This document shows positions 1-10,204 of a DNA stretch of 64,000 nucleotides, one piece after another. The translations under genes and the position numbers were made by a program. Numbering within the stretch: the stretch's first letter is position 1; every line of letters starts with the position of its first letter. This DNA comes from Agrocybe praecox (taxonomy: Eukaryota; Basidiomycota; Agaricomycetes; Agaricales; Agrocybaceae), in NCBI GenBank assembly GCA_964017145.1, contig OZ024848.1, positions 322,501-386,500 of the forward strand. The letters run 5' to 3'. The notes beneath the pieces are model-generated. The model was not told the origin of the DNA. It saw nothing but the letters and a program-made list of their open reading frames with translations, and searched no databases.

Positions 1-3000
1 CGAACGGTCCTTCTCTTCGTGGTGATAACTTTTTGTTGTTGTGAGTTTTCAGGTTTCTGGAATCAAGCCAGACCTTCTGTCCGGTTTTGAATGTGACCGG
101 TTTTCCTTTTCTTCTGGAGAGCATTCGGGCTCGAGCTAGTTCATGAGCGGCGTTGGCTTCTTCTCGGTCTTTGGTAAGATTTTGAAGTCTTTCTTCGACG
201 GATGGGAATTTAGTGTTTTCAAAAGTCGTCGGGATTGCTAGAGGTTCAATTCCTAGCATAAGGGCGAAGGGTGATCTTTGTCTGTCAGAATGTCTTCTGT
301 CGTTGTGTGTGAATTCTAAGGTTGGGATAGAGTCTTTCCAGGTTTCTGGGTTTGCCGAACAGAATATGGCTAAGTATGCTTCGATTTCTTGATTGAATCT
401 TTCGGTGGTTCCGTCCGCTTGAGGGTGATAGGCAGTGGTTAGTTTGGATTCGACTCCTAGTTGTTTCAGAAGTTCTCGAAACGCTTTAGCGGCGAACTGT
501 GGTCCTCTGTCGGAGATGATACTGTCGGGGAGTCCGAACCGTTTGTAAACATTTTCTAGGAGGAGTTTCCCGGCCTGTTCTTCGGTTAGGGTTTTCGAGC
601 AAGGGATGAAAATTGCCCCTTTAGTAAGTCCGTGGTCCACAACGGATAGAATGGAGTCGTAGCCGTCAATTTCTGGTAGGTCCGTAATCATGTCCATGGA
701 ACAATTAGCAAATGGTCTGTTTGATTTTGCTCCTTCGATGGGTTGAAAAGCTGGTTTGGCGGGGTTTCTGTTGATTTTGAATTGTTGACAGGGTCCGCAT
801 CCTTTTACGTAGTTCTTTACAAACATTTGCAGCCCTGGCCACCAGTAGTATTTTCGGATAGCGTTGAAGGTTTCTAACTCTCCTGGGTGTCCTGCGGTGA
901 GAGTGTTGTGATATTTATTGACAATTGTTCTTCTGAGGGCTTGATCGTTCGGGACATAGTTCTTTCCTTGGTAGAATAGAATGTTCTTTCCTTTAAATTC
1001 TTCGATAGTCCAGTCTTCGAGTTTATTGTGTAGTTCCGCTGGTCCCTTTTCTAGTAGGAATTTGATCGCGTTGGCTGCGTCGATGTCGAGTTTATCGGAG
1101 TTCACAATTCTGTTTTGCAGCTCCGTGTCGATTAGGTTGACAAATAGATTGTCTGGTAGTAAGGTTTTGTTTTCATTGTCGTGGTCTTCTTCTGGGCATA
1201 GGTCGGGTCTTCTGGATAAGGCGTCAGATTGTACCATTTTGGTTCCGGGGGTGTGTATCAATTTGATGTTGAATTCGGAGAGGTATAGCGACCATCTGGC
1301 TTGTCTTCTGTTCAGTTTCTGGGCGTTTCTGAAGTAGGTCAGATTTTTGTGATCTGAGAGAACGGTAGTTTCGAAGGTGGAGCCTTGGATGTAATGTCTC
1401 CATTCTTGTAATGCTCGGATGATAGCGAGTAGTTCTCTGTCGTAAATTTCGTAGTTTCATTCGGCTTCATTGAAGGTTTTCGAAATGAATGCGCAGGGAT
1501 GTCTGCTTCCGTTGTTGTCTAGTTGGGTGAGGACGGCTCCTGACGCGTATTTTGATGCGTCTGATTCGATTTGGAAAGATTTGGAGGTGTCGGGCATCAT
1601 TAAAACGGGTTCTTCGGTGAATTTCTGTTTTAAAGCTTCGAAGGCTTTCTGGGATTCGTCGTTCCAGAGGAATCCTTTGTTTTTTTGTAAGAGATTGTTC
1701 AAGGGTTTGGCGATGTCCAAGTATTTTCGGATAAATCTTCGGTAGAAGTTTCCGAATCCTAAGAACGATCTGACTTGTTTTATGGTTTTCGGGGTTGGCC
1801 AGTCCCGGATTCCTTTCAGTTTAGTCGGATCCATGGATATTCTTCCTTCTTGAATGATCATTCCTAGGTAGTCGATCTTTGTTTTTTCGAACGAGCATTT
1901 CTCAGGTTTCAAGTATAGGTCGTTTTCTTGGAGTCTTTGGAGAACTCTTTGGGTGGTTTCGTCCAGTTGTTTCTTGTCTTTAGCGAAGATAAGGATGTCG
2001 TCCATGTAGACGATGATCAATCCTTCGGAGATCATATCTTTGAAAATGTGATCCATCATAGCTTGGAACGTGGCGGGAGAGTTGCACATCCCAAAGAACA
2101 TTACGGTTGGTTCGAACAGTCCTCGATTGGTTTTGAATGCAGCTTTCCATTCGTCTCCCCTTTTGATTCTGACGTTATTGTAGCCCCATCGGACGTCAAA
2201 CTTAGTAAACAGTTTGGCGCCTTTGAGTTTGTCTAGTAGTTCGGAGATCAGAGGGAGCGGGTAGGCGTTTTTGACGGTCCATTCGTTCAGATACCTGTAG
2301 TCTTGGCATGGTCCGAGCTTTCCATCCTTTTTTGACACAAAAAAGAATGGGGATGCCATCGGGGATTTCGATGGACGGATGTATCCTTTGGAGAGCTGTT
2401 CTTCTAGAAAAACATCTAATTCTTCAGTTTCTCCTGGGGTGAGGTTGTATGTTTTGAAGGATTTTGGTTCAAATCCTTCCTTCATTTCGATTTTGTGGTC
2501 CCAGGGTTTAGAGGTTGGGAATCGGTTGGATGCTTCTTTGTCGAAGACTTTGAGAAATTTGTGGAATTGTTTTGGGACGATTTCCTTTGTTGGCCTTTCC
2601 TTTTTTATTTCTTCGTGTTTCTGAGCAAGAGTCTGGGACGTAGTTGTTTTGACTCTGACCCATTCGGGTTCTATTTCGTTTTCGTGCAGTTCTCCGTTAA
2701 TATATCGGAGCAGGAGATCGAGGTCGTTTGTGTCTTCTTCTTCGGTTTTGACCATCTTGTGTTTCCTGATTTTGGCTGTTCGGACTTCTTTGGGTTTGAT
2801 TTTCCAGGAAACGTGTCCTGTTTGCCAGTCAATGTTTGGGTTGTTTTCTCGGAACCATGGTAGTCCCAGAATGATCTTCTGTCTTCCTAATCCGGTGCAA
2901 TAGAAGGTTTCCCATTTGGTCCTTCCGCCAATAGTTAATAGGATTTTGACATAATGGGTGATGGTTCCCTTTTTGTTCAGGGTTCCGTCCACGTTGTAGA

Positions 3001-3268
3001 CGTCAAGTGCTTCTTTCAGTGGCATTTTCGGAATTTTTAACTTCCGTCGGTATTCTTCGTCAATGAATTTTCCGGAGGCTCCGGTATCTGCGAGTGCTTC
3101 TTCTTCGACGCTTTCTGATGTACTGGTTTTCTTAAAGGAGACAGGAATATAAATAGATTTTTTGTCTATTCGCGCAACCAGTACATGTGATATAAAAAAT
3201 GAGGGGGTTACTGACGTCGAGGCAGCTTCCCTATCTAAAAACTTGGTTCCTCGTAGATTGGTCCTTCT
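1..3268 (-). pseudogene. pol: Ty3/gypsy pol (PR-RT-RNaseH-IN), one nonsense codon, 3' end cut
   Basis: The frame is open from 3268 to the window edge except for a TGA at 1457-1459. In order it encodes an aspartic protease with ADTGAS (about 3073-3087), a reverse transcriptase with the YMDD catalytic box (1998-2009), RNase H, and an integrase with an HHCC-type zinc finger (CGPC) and D,D,E residues (catalytic Asp in ISDRGPQF, Glu in TTERFNQE). The TGA sits where related elements have Arg, directly before NYEIYDREL in RNase H. A CGA-to-TGA C-to-T change explains it. Everything after it is open, so only this codon stops full-length Pol. There is no own start codon; translation is expected by frameshift from gag. 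Confidence 0.92.
3235..3268 (-). promoter_or_regulatory. Gag-Pol overlap, probable -1 frameshift site
   Basis: The gag frame ends with TAG at 3235-3237, and the pol frame is open from just after a TGA at 3269-3271. The 34-nt overlap needs a -1 shift. Directly at the gag stop the minus strand reads AGT TTT TAG. A P-site Phe tRNA on TTT can slip back one base onto an identical TTT, after which TTA enters the pol frame. It is not a perfect X XXY YYZ heptamer, so the exact slip point is inference; the frame relation is seen directly. Confidence 0.6.
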
Positions 3269-4332
3269 TCATAAGTTGGTCCTTCCGTGTTTTGCTCTGC
3301 TTCTTCCGGTCCTCCGAAAGAGGTGCAAAAAACTTGCGCCCATTCTTCGTGTGACATGTTCCGGATGAAGGAGTTTACTTCCTTGACGGAAGGTTTCTTG
3401 TTGGTAGGATTGTTGCCGCGATAGTTGGGGTTGGAAGTGCCTTGTCGATGGTTCGTGTTGTTGTTGTAGGAAGGGCGAGAGCCTCGTGGTTTGGGGCAGT
3501 CCCGTGCGAGGTGTCCGATTCCTTTGCAGTTGAAGCATGCGCCTTTCTTCATAAGGGCGGTGCGTTCGTTCGTAGAGAGGACATCTACGTCCATTGCGTT
3601 GGGGTCTCTTTCGGGTTGTCGGCGAGTTTGATTTTGGGAGAAGTAGTACGTTTTGTTTCTCGGGACGTAGTTGTTGTAGTTGTTATTGGGTCCCTTTCGT
3701 AGGTTTTCGTTGATTTCCCCTTTGCTTCGGTTGACGGGGGAACGGTTGAGAGAGGCCTTGAGTCGGCGGAATTTGTTGTCAGCCTCGATGGCGGCATCAT
3801 ACCATTCGTCGATTCCGTTAGGGGTTTTCTGAAAATCGATTCTTTCCCGGAGATGTTCTGGGAGGGTTTCTTCGAATTTCTGGTGTAGGTCGTCGAAGAC
3901 GGTGATTTCGGAGTCAACGACGAGGTTTTTGAATGTGGCTACGTGCTCTTCGGCGGTAGTGTTTCCTTTCATTTTTAGGTGATTGAGTTGATACATGGCG
4001 TCGTTCTTTGTGTTAACGGATTGGAAGGCTTTTTTCAAAGCGGCGTCGAAGTCTTTCCATGTTCCTAGATTGATGTCGGTCTTTCCAGCTTTTTGTGCAG
4101 CATTTTGTTTGGCTAGCATGAAGCTTCTTCTCCAGGCGTTGGCGTTTCCTTTTGCGAGGTAGGAGATGACGAAGAGAATTTTTGAGCTGTCTGTTTTGAA
4201 CGATTCTGGGTTCCCTGCTATATAGATTTGGACCATTTGCATGAAGTCGATGAAGGTTTTCTTGTCTCCGTCGTAGTCGAATGGTACTCTGAGTCGGTAG
4301 TTTTTATCGACGCTAGGTGCTGGGTCAGACAT
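3235..4332 (-). CDS. gag: Gag polyprotein of Ty3/gypsy element
   Basis: A 365-residue uninterrupted ORF starting MSDPAPSVDK. The middle, about residues 25-190, has the Trp/Leu-rich capsid-like region of retrotransposon Gag proteins (motifs such as TWKDFDAALKKAF and DEWYDAAIEADNKFR). A CCHC zinc knuckle lies at residues 266-279 (CFNCKGIGHLARDC), the nucleocapsid RNA-binding motif. The C-terminal 80 residues are Asn/Pro/Glu-rich. It overlaps pol by 34 nt in another frame. The product should assemble virus-like particles in the cytoplasm. The ORF shows no stops or frameshifts. Confidence 0.95.
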   Translation of the reverse strand: MSDPAPSVDKNYRLRVPFDYDGDKKTFIDFMQMVQIYIAGNPESFKTDSSKILFVISYLAKGNANAWRRSFMLAKQNAAQKAGKTDINLGTWKDFDAALKKAFQSVNTKNDAMYQLNHLKMKGNTTAEEHVATFKNLVVDSEITVFDDLHQKFEETLPEHLRERIDFQKTPNGIDEWYDAAIEADNKFRRLKASLNRSPVNRSKGEINENLRKGPNNNYNNYVPRNKTYYFSQNQTRRQPERDPNAMDVDVLSTNERTALMKKGACFNCKGIGHLARDCPKPRGSRPSYNNNTNHRQGTSNPNYRGNNPTNKKPSVKEVNSFIRNMSHEEWAQVFCTSFGGPEEAEQNTEGPTYEEGPIYEEPSF

Positions 4333-4578
4333 GATGGGGATGATAGTGGTGGTAACTTCGATGCCGATGGGTAGACCGGTAAAAGGGTTTATGTCGTCTG
4401 AGGATGGAATGTGTGTGTAGCTAAAGTCGTTGTCGTCGGATGGAGTTCCAAAGTTCCCTTCGGGGGTTTCTGTGCTTTCTGAAGAGAAGTCTTCGGAATT
4501 CTCACGCCAGGGGCGTTCTTCGTTGTTCGTGGAGGAAGTAATGGTGAAAGATTTCTACAATCAAGTTTGGTAGAAGGA

Positions 4579-4925
4579 TGTGAGGTATCTAGTTCTTTTG
4601 TTACGACTAAGAACGTTTCGTATGTGTATTACTGTCAAAGTGATACGTCGAAGAAGTTCTGAAGTCGTAGGCTTTCGAAATGTTCAATGTTTATAGGAAT
4701 AAACGAACTGTATTCTCAAGAACTAGATACAGAACAAGAGAGTATTCGACGTAGTATATATAGTAAGGTTCATATGAATGCAGCACCTTCTAGGTGTGGC
4801 CTACGAACGGTATCAATGAGGCGATGAAACAGAATACAAAGACTATGCAGTGGTCCGCAGTCCGCAGTATCGATGAAACGTGTATCAGAGATGAAAAAAA
4901 GAGTCAGACGTGCGTGTTCGTAACA
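4579..4925 (-). repeat. Putative 5' LTR of the gypsy element
   Basis: The proposed LTR starts TGTTACGAACACG at 4925 and ends CTCACA at 4579 on the minus strand, giving TG..CA ends. A TATATATA box (4755-4762) sits in gag sense. A 13-bp inverted repeat, GTATCTAGTTCTT at 4585-4597 and its complement at 4718-4730, lies downstream of the TATA box and could fold the transcript leader. The second LTR is outside the window, so both borders are inferred from termini only. No clear tRNA primer-binding match follows the inner edge. A short TTCTAC/GTAGAA inverted repeat is there instead (4553-4575). Confidence 0.5.
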
Positions 4926-5937
4926 AATATCTGCTGGGGCTTCATCACTGGCTTAATTCGTGTCTCTATTCGCTTTTTGAGACCCTCATGGTCAATGGAA
5001 GCACACGGTCAAGGAAATGTTTCTGACCCGGGTGAGAGCAGTATGGGTCAGGATTGGTAGATCTGTTGTGCTCCTCCAGGGTGTTTCTCCCGAGGCGGCT
5101 GCAGCCACTGGAGGATGGACCTCCATGGCCTTCCTTTATACTGGCCTATATAGAACGATTCATCTTCACACATCCCAGGCTTATGCGGATTTCGCTCGTC
5201 TTACTAAACTCTCTTAAACCCAACTTTGATGAATTTCATATCTATCATCATATTGTCTTACCGAGCATATTACGAGTCCTCCTTTAGGAGGATGAGTTTT
5301 TATATCCGCTGACCAGACTCGACTCCCGCCATTGAAATGTCCCGTTTTAAAGGCCGGGCCGCCAGCCCCCGGATTAGATAATCTTACCCGTTTTGGAATT
5401 TAGTCACAGCCACAATGAACTTCGCCGTTTTCGATGGTTTTGATCAATGTTTGACAGGATTTGATTCTGCCTTGGCATTATTTTGATATTTAAAAGGTTT
5501 ATACATATAATTGGGGCTGTATTTGTTGCTATTCTCTGAATGATATTTTATTATTTCAGAAAAATACAATTTAATGTACAAAAAATATGGAGAAGAGAGA
5601 AGAATAAATGGACTTGTATATGCCATGCGCAGCACTGGCCCACATTAAGCAAGTTTGATTACTTCACATATTTTTCTATCCTTATTAACAAATTGTCCTA
5701 TCTTATTTGTCGCTTTAATCTGTTCTTGTATTGCTCTGCGCATGCTTGCTACTCTCCTTCACCCCTTCCTGACTGTGCTATTTCACTTGCATAGTTGCAT
5801 CATACCTTCGAGTATACTTCTTGAAATTCTCGCACGAAATTTGATATCTCAACTTACTCTACAATTTGCGGATCTCAGCTCTGTGTGTGGTGGTGCCCCT
5901 TGTCTTCCGGTTCTGTCTTCCCAGTGGCATCTGTGAG
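4926..5937. other. Intergenic, nothing recognised
   Basis: Only short overlapping ORFs without family motifs. The stretch is AT-rich from about 5450. No repeat shared with the rest of the window was noticed. Confidence 0.5.
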
Positions 5938-6085
5938 CCTCGCTCCGGGTGGTACAGCCACTGGGCAGCCACACCGGTTCGCCTGGGGCACCCCAAACAT
6001 TCAAGTCTTGGCAGATGGCTCCCAATGACGCGCTCTCTTTTGAGTCGAGTCATTTGGGACGCGTCTTCGATCACTCACATGGTCT
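5938..6085 (-). repeat. Dispersed repeat family 1, copy 1 (truncated)
   Basis: The reverse complement closely matches 49850-49990 and more distantly 15836-15975. Shared blocks include GACGCGTCCCAAA, GCGCGTC.TTGGGAGCCATC, CTTGAATGTTTGGG and GGCTGTACCA. Only the first part of the family is present. No terminal repeats or coding capacity were identified. Confidence 0.7.
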
Positions 6086-6615
6086 CTCAGACACGCTTTC
6101 TCAGCACGCCTCCGCCCAGACTTCCGCAACCTCCCATTTATCCTGTCGCATGGATTTATGGGCTTTACATATTTTAATAAAACATTTTTCATCTCACGGA
6201 ATAAACTATACATATATACCCTTCACGAAAAAGATCTGACTGACAAACAAATCTTATCTCTATTTTCAAGTATGCAAAAGCAGCTCCTACCCTGCTTTTG
6301 CACGTATTTCCTCCCGTTTTTCAGTCGTTTTTTCCAAGAGCCATTTGTATAATTATTTATTTAGTATATAAACAAAATTATATAATCATCATCTCCATCC
6401 AATTCCGTCCATGAGCCATTCCCATTTCGTTTCTGCAAATTTTGAATCAACCACAGTCCACTGAGAATGGCAACCAGCAAAAGAAAACCTAAAGGCTCCG
6501 ATAACGCGTTACCGGCTTCTGCTGAAGATCCAAAATTCAAAAATTAAGCATATTCTAAGTATTTTGTTTAAATGAAATTGCAAGAAGAAAAACAGACTGA
6601 AAAATCGAACGCAAT
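6086..6615. other. Intergenic, nothing firm
   Basis: AT-rich sequence. A 26-codon ORF at about 6466-6546 starts MATSKRKPKGSDN and ends just before the MITE at 6616. It resembles the start of a longer protein, but no continuation was found. Confidence 0.4.
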
Positions 6616-6735
6616 GGGGGTTTCACGTTGGACTGATTTTGAGTCCGCTTTTGGTCTTTTTTTCTAAAAATCAGACCGGAAAAAAACCTCAAAATCGAGT
6701 CGAAATCGCCTCGAAATCGCCAACGTGAAACCCCC
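6616..6735. mobile_element. 120-bp hairpin MITE
   Basis: The ends form a perfect 16-bp inverted repeat, GGGGGTTTCACGTTGG at 6616-6631 and its complement at 6720-6735. Internal blocks around ATTTTGAG are also partly complementary, so the whole unit can fold into one hairpin. It is too short to code. Flanks (AAT left, TAAT right) give no clear target duplication. Confidence 0.7.
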
Positions 6736-7796
6736 TAATAGAAAACTGCGCACCAGACACTTCCCACACCGACCACGGCATTGTTAGAATCCTCGTATGA
6801 GTGTATGCGATATCTAGCATAGAGCATGGCCTTGACAAAAAAGAAAAAAGAAAAAAAAGGTCAAAGGGCAAAGGGCAAATCAAGGCCGAAAAAGAAAGAA
6901 GTAAACCTGACTGGCGCCCGGGTGATGATTCCGCTGTAACTGTTGAGGACAGCAGAGCTTTGACCGTGATATGATGTTGTGAAGGAGCGGGTGAGCGGCT
7001 GTTGCCCTCCTAGGTTTGCGTCGTGGAGATTGGAAGTCGTAGGCGGTGAGGAAAGAGACGAGGGGTTGTCTCCTTGTTTCCGCTGGGCTCGTCGCCCTCC
7101 TCAGTGTGCCCTTCCGTCCTCGTCCACCCTCTCCATACCCTTCCCCCATCCCTCTCCGCCCTCATGCGATTGGCCCGCAGGCACGGTTACGATGCTGCTG
7201 CTGCTGCTGGCGGTTGTATTCGTGGTGCTGCTGTTGTTGCTCATGGTTGTGGTAGTGGTTTTGCGATACCGCTGCCGCGTACGGTGGTTTCGATGAGGTG
7301 GGAGGTGCCGTGTATCCGGCGCTGGGTGTTGTTGTCATCGTTGATGCCGTCGGTGTTGTAGCGTAGCACAGCCTACGTCGGCATGTACACCGATTCTATC
7401 ACCACCTCATCGAACACTGCCCACATCCCTACAATGAGGGGAGAGGCAAGTGTCGGTAGTGGTGATGCTTGGAAATACGCCGGTCCAAGTCCACTCAAAG
7501 TCCACTATCCTGTCGCCCGAGCAACTGGGATGTTATATCTGCGAAGTTCCTGGGTTATGGGGCAAAACTCTCCGTCCACCGAGTTGGTGGACCGAAAGGC
7601 TATGGAATTATAAAACTGGGACTCGTCCGACTCAGTTTCGCGCATATATTGATGGACAAGAGCCGTTCGTCAGGAAGCGGTCACGGAACGAATCGCTCAG
7701 AGAGTACTGGCTGCAGCACTTGAAGGACGAGGATTCAGATGTGTTAGCAGTGGGTTATAACTTGACTGAGGCCAGAAATATCAGACTTACTTTCAG
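6736..7796. other. Low-complexity and degenerate sequence upstream of transposase relic
   Basis: Contains a pyrimidine-rich stretch (7080-7170) and a GCT/GTT-rich microsatellite-like run (about 7190-7265). ORF pieces between 7450 and 7740 lead towards the relic at 7797, for example SLREYWLQHLKDEDSD around 7700. They probably belong to the same decayed transposase, but no single frame or splice pattern joins them. Confidence 0.4.
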
Positions 7797-8419
7797 AACG
7801 GGCACTCGCAATTAAGATCTTCTCAGCAATGCCCGTTTCAATAGTAGATGAAAGGGCGATGTCGGTTGTAACATGGCTAAACAGTCCCCGACGCAGAAGA
7901 CAGAAGATAACCACTGTTGAGGACCATCTAATCATACGAGCGTATGAAGATATGACACAGGAACAAGAAAAGGTATGCCTGACTTACCTGTTTGCGGTAT
8001 TTCACTAATCCTCAGATATAACATAGCCGCCTCGAAAGCCTTTGACCGTTAACTGGCGAGATATTCATGCCACAATCCACCAAAAGAAACCTGATACGAT
8101 GTTTGCAAGAAAAATCAGCCAAGTCATAGATGATGGTCACGAAACAGAGAGTGAGAGTGAGCTTACTGCAGGCAACCCTGTGGAGGACCCACTTGGTTGG
8201 TTGGATGACGGACTCCCTGATATTTTAGGGTATGGCAAGAAGGATTTCGATCTGGCTTTGCAGTTCAACATCCAACGCTATGTGGATATTCTGGCAGACC
8301 ATGGCTCCGAGGCTGCTAGAGGGACAAGCACAGCCACAGAAGTGAGGAAGGAAAAGGTAGCCGCAGATGTTGCTGCGTGTACCCTAGTGCCTCAGGAAAA
8401 CGAGTGGGAGACGTGGTAG
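7797..8419 (+). pseudogene. hAT-like transposase C-terminal relic
   Basis: Two segments, 7797-7972 and 8027-8419, join across a GTATGC..CATAG intron and stay in frame. The first contains IFSAMPVSIVDERAMSVVTW followed by LNSPRRRRQK. This recalls the C-terminal dimerisation/RNase-H-like region of hAT-type transposases (hydrophobic block, then ER and a WLNS/RQK stretch). The second half is acidic and ends NEWETW. Upstream exons do not join cleanly, so I treat it as a decayed copy. A cluster of palindromes and a hAT-like terminus follow directly (8483-8639), which supports the assignment. Family call is by recall of motifs, not by search. Confidence 0.5.
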
Positions 8420-8482
8420 TAGGAATGGTTGAATGTTCAGCGTCGCCGAAGGCCCCAGCTCTAGTAGACCCTATTTCACCCG

Positions 8483-8639
8483 GCTAATTAGCTAATATTA
8501 TTGTTTTTTTCGGCTAATTAGCGCCAAATAGCGGCACGGTTGATTAGCGCTATTTAACATATGCTAATTTGAACTCCCGACAGGCTTGCGCTAATTAGCG
8601 GGGGCTAATTAGGACTCCGACCTATTTAGCACAACACTA
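8483..8639. repeat. GCTAATTAGC palindrome cluster and possible hAT end
   Basis: Perfect copies of the 10-bp palindrome GCTAATTAGC lie at 8483-8492, 8513-8522 and 8590-8599. A 9/10 copy at 8604 and related ATTAGCGCTATTTA pieces lie nearby. The cluster ends with GCACAACACTA at 8639, which reversed reads TAGTGTTGTGC, a hAT-like terminal sequence. Short clustered subterminal motifs are transposase-binding sites in hAT elements. The other end was not found. Confidence 0.5.
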
Positions 8640-10204
8640 GTCCGACCGCGCTGAGCGACGGCCACACTGCGTCACAGCTGCGTCACGTTTGCGGCGTTGC
8701 GGCAAATTTACACGCCACACTGGTTAATTCGAGCCAACATCGTCCACCGCCGTCTGCCACTCTTTCTAATACTATGAGAAATCGCACGACGATGATCGCG
8801 AAGTAAACTAACTAAAGCCTGAAGCCACCACAACAATCGCCGTGAACATCAATTGAACTATAGCCCATACACAGAGGGTACTAGAAAGTGGCCAACGGAC
8901 GTCAGATACAGGGAAACACGAGAGAATGAGCACCCAAAGATACGTCTTGATCATCCCCACCATCTTTATTAGTTCTGATGAATGCTGATGACTGAAGTCG
9001 ATTTTGGTGGTGCACCCATCCTTCCCTTTCTTCATTATCCCATCCTTCTCCTATATTTATCAGTTTCTTCTTCCTTCTTCCTTCTTCCTTCCCATCCTAT
9101 ATTTCTCTTTTTTTATCCCTCATTTACTCTGTTCTTCGGATGTTTCTTCTTCCTTTATCTTTTATTTAGATTGATCATATTAATATATTCATTTCACGGG
9201 AACACATAGTCTTGGTTTTGCGTGACCAATTACGAGGACAATCATCCATGCGAGGCGCACTTTCAAGCTCCTATCTGCCTGCCCATAGCGTCATACGACA
9301 ACGGAGCTGCTTCTGGAGCTGCTCTACTTCAGCCTGGAACCTCACATAAGGGTTGAAACAACGCATCACGAACCATATATAGATATTAGTATGAGCTCTT
9401 GTACTGTACTCTTCGGTGCTCGTCGTAAATCAATTTCACGGTACATGGAACCATCTCTAAAAGGTGAATATATTATTCAAGTCGTTATGACCACACATTG
9501 TCGGTACCATATTCAGTACACCTTATTTCAAACCATCTCGCCTGATCAATCTGCCTGCTTTGTTCAGGACTGTATCCTAATTTTACCAATAGCAGAAGGG
9601 ATGGAATATGCCGATGATATGTCGTATTACATCACCCAGGGCCCTAATGAATGTGTGTGGCATCGCAGTTTGCTCTGGGTACATCACAGTCGTTCTTATT
9701 TTAGGGGTACACGGATAAAATGGGGTACGGTATACTCGAACGTCTGGAAAATGTGTACGTCACACGCACATGTGTGGGCATATAAACAGCACAATACTGA
9801 TCTCGCGGCATGTGATGATAAAGTGTCTATCCATACCTTACATTTCGAATTTGTTGGGGTAGAAGTGTTTCAAAAACTCTGACTCTGGAAGAATATCTCC
9901 CATTATGTAATGGGTGTACTCAAAAAGGATTGGGTGATAAAAAGTGCCGTTTATTATTGTTTATGCTCTTTATAAAGAAAAGCCCAAGGATCTGGTTTAC
10001 GCTATATTATCGAGATATAGACATGGGTTTCACGGATTGAGCGCTAGCATCCATCATACGTTACAGTTTACCTTCTGATATAGTCAAGATGGAATGTATA
10101 TAGATATGATGGAGTCTATGATATAACCATGAATTCATCCCTTATGAAAATGTGTAATCTGACATTGCTAAACCACGTCCAAATACTCAAACGCTCAAAT
10201 CTTA
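8640..10204. other. Intergenic
   Basis: A TTCTTCC-rich pyrimidine tract lies at 9060-9130. A 163-codon ORF at 9391-9882 has no recognisable domain, no splice context and random-looking composition, so it is not called. Nothing else seen. Confidence 0.5.

Larger units (their letters stand above)
1..4925 (-). mobile_element. Ty3/gypsy LTR retrotransposon, cut by window edge
   Basis: Reading from high to low coordinate the element shows a putative 5' LTR, a gag ORF with a zinc knuckle, then protease, reverse transcriptase, RNase H and integrase in one pol frame. RT before integrase is the Ty3/gypsy order. The left window edge falls in the GPF motif near the end of integrase, so the pol tail and 3' LTR are outside and no target-site duplication can be tested. 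Apart from one in-frame TGA in pol, no coding damage was seen, so the insertion appears young. Long coding frames with no introns contrast with the intron-rich host genes. Confidence 0.93.

Noticed and set aside
9391..9882. 163-codon ORF as a gene
   Set aside because: No family motif, no neighbouring exons, ordinary non-coding composition; likely a chance ORF.
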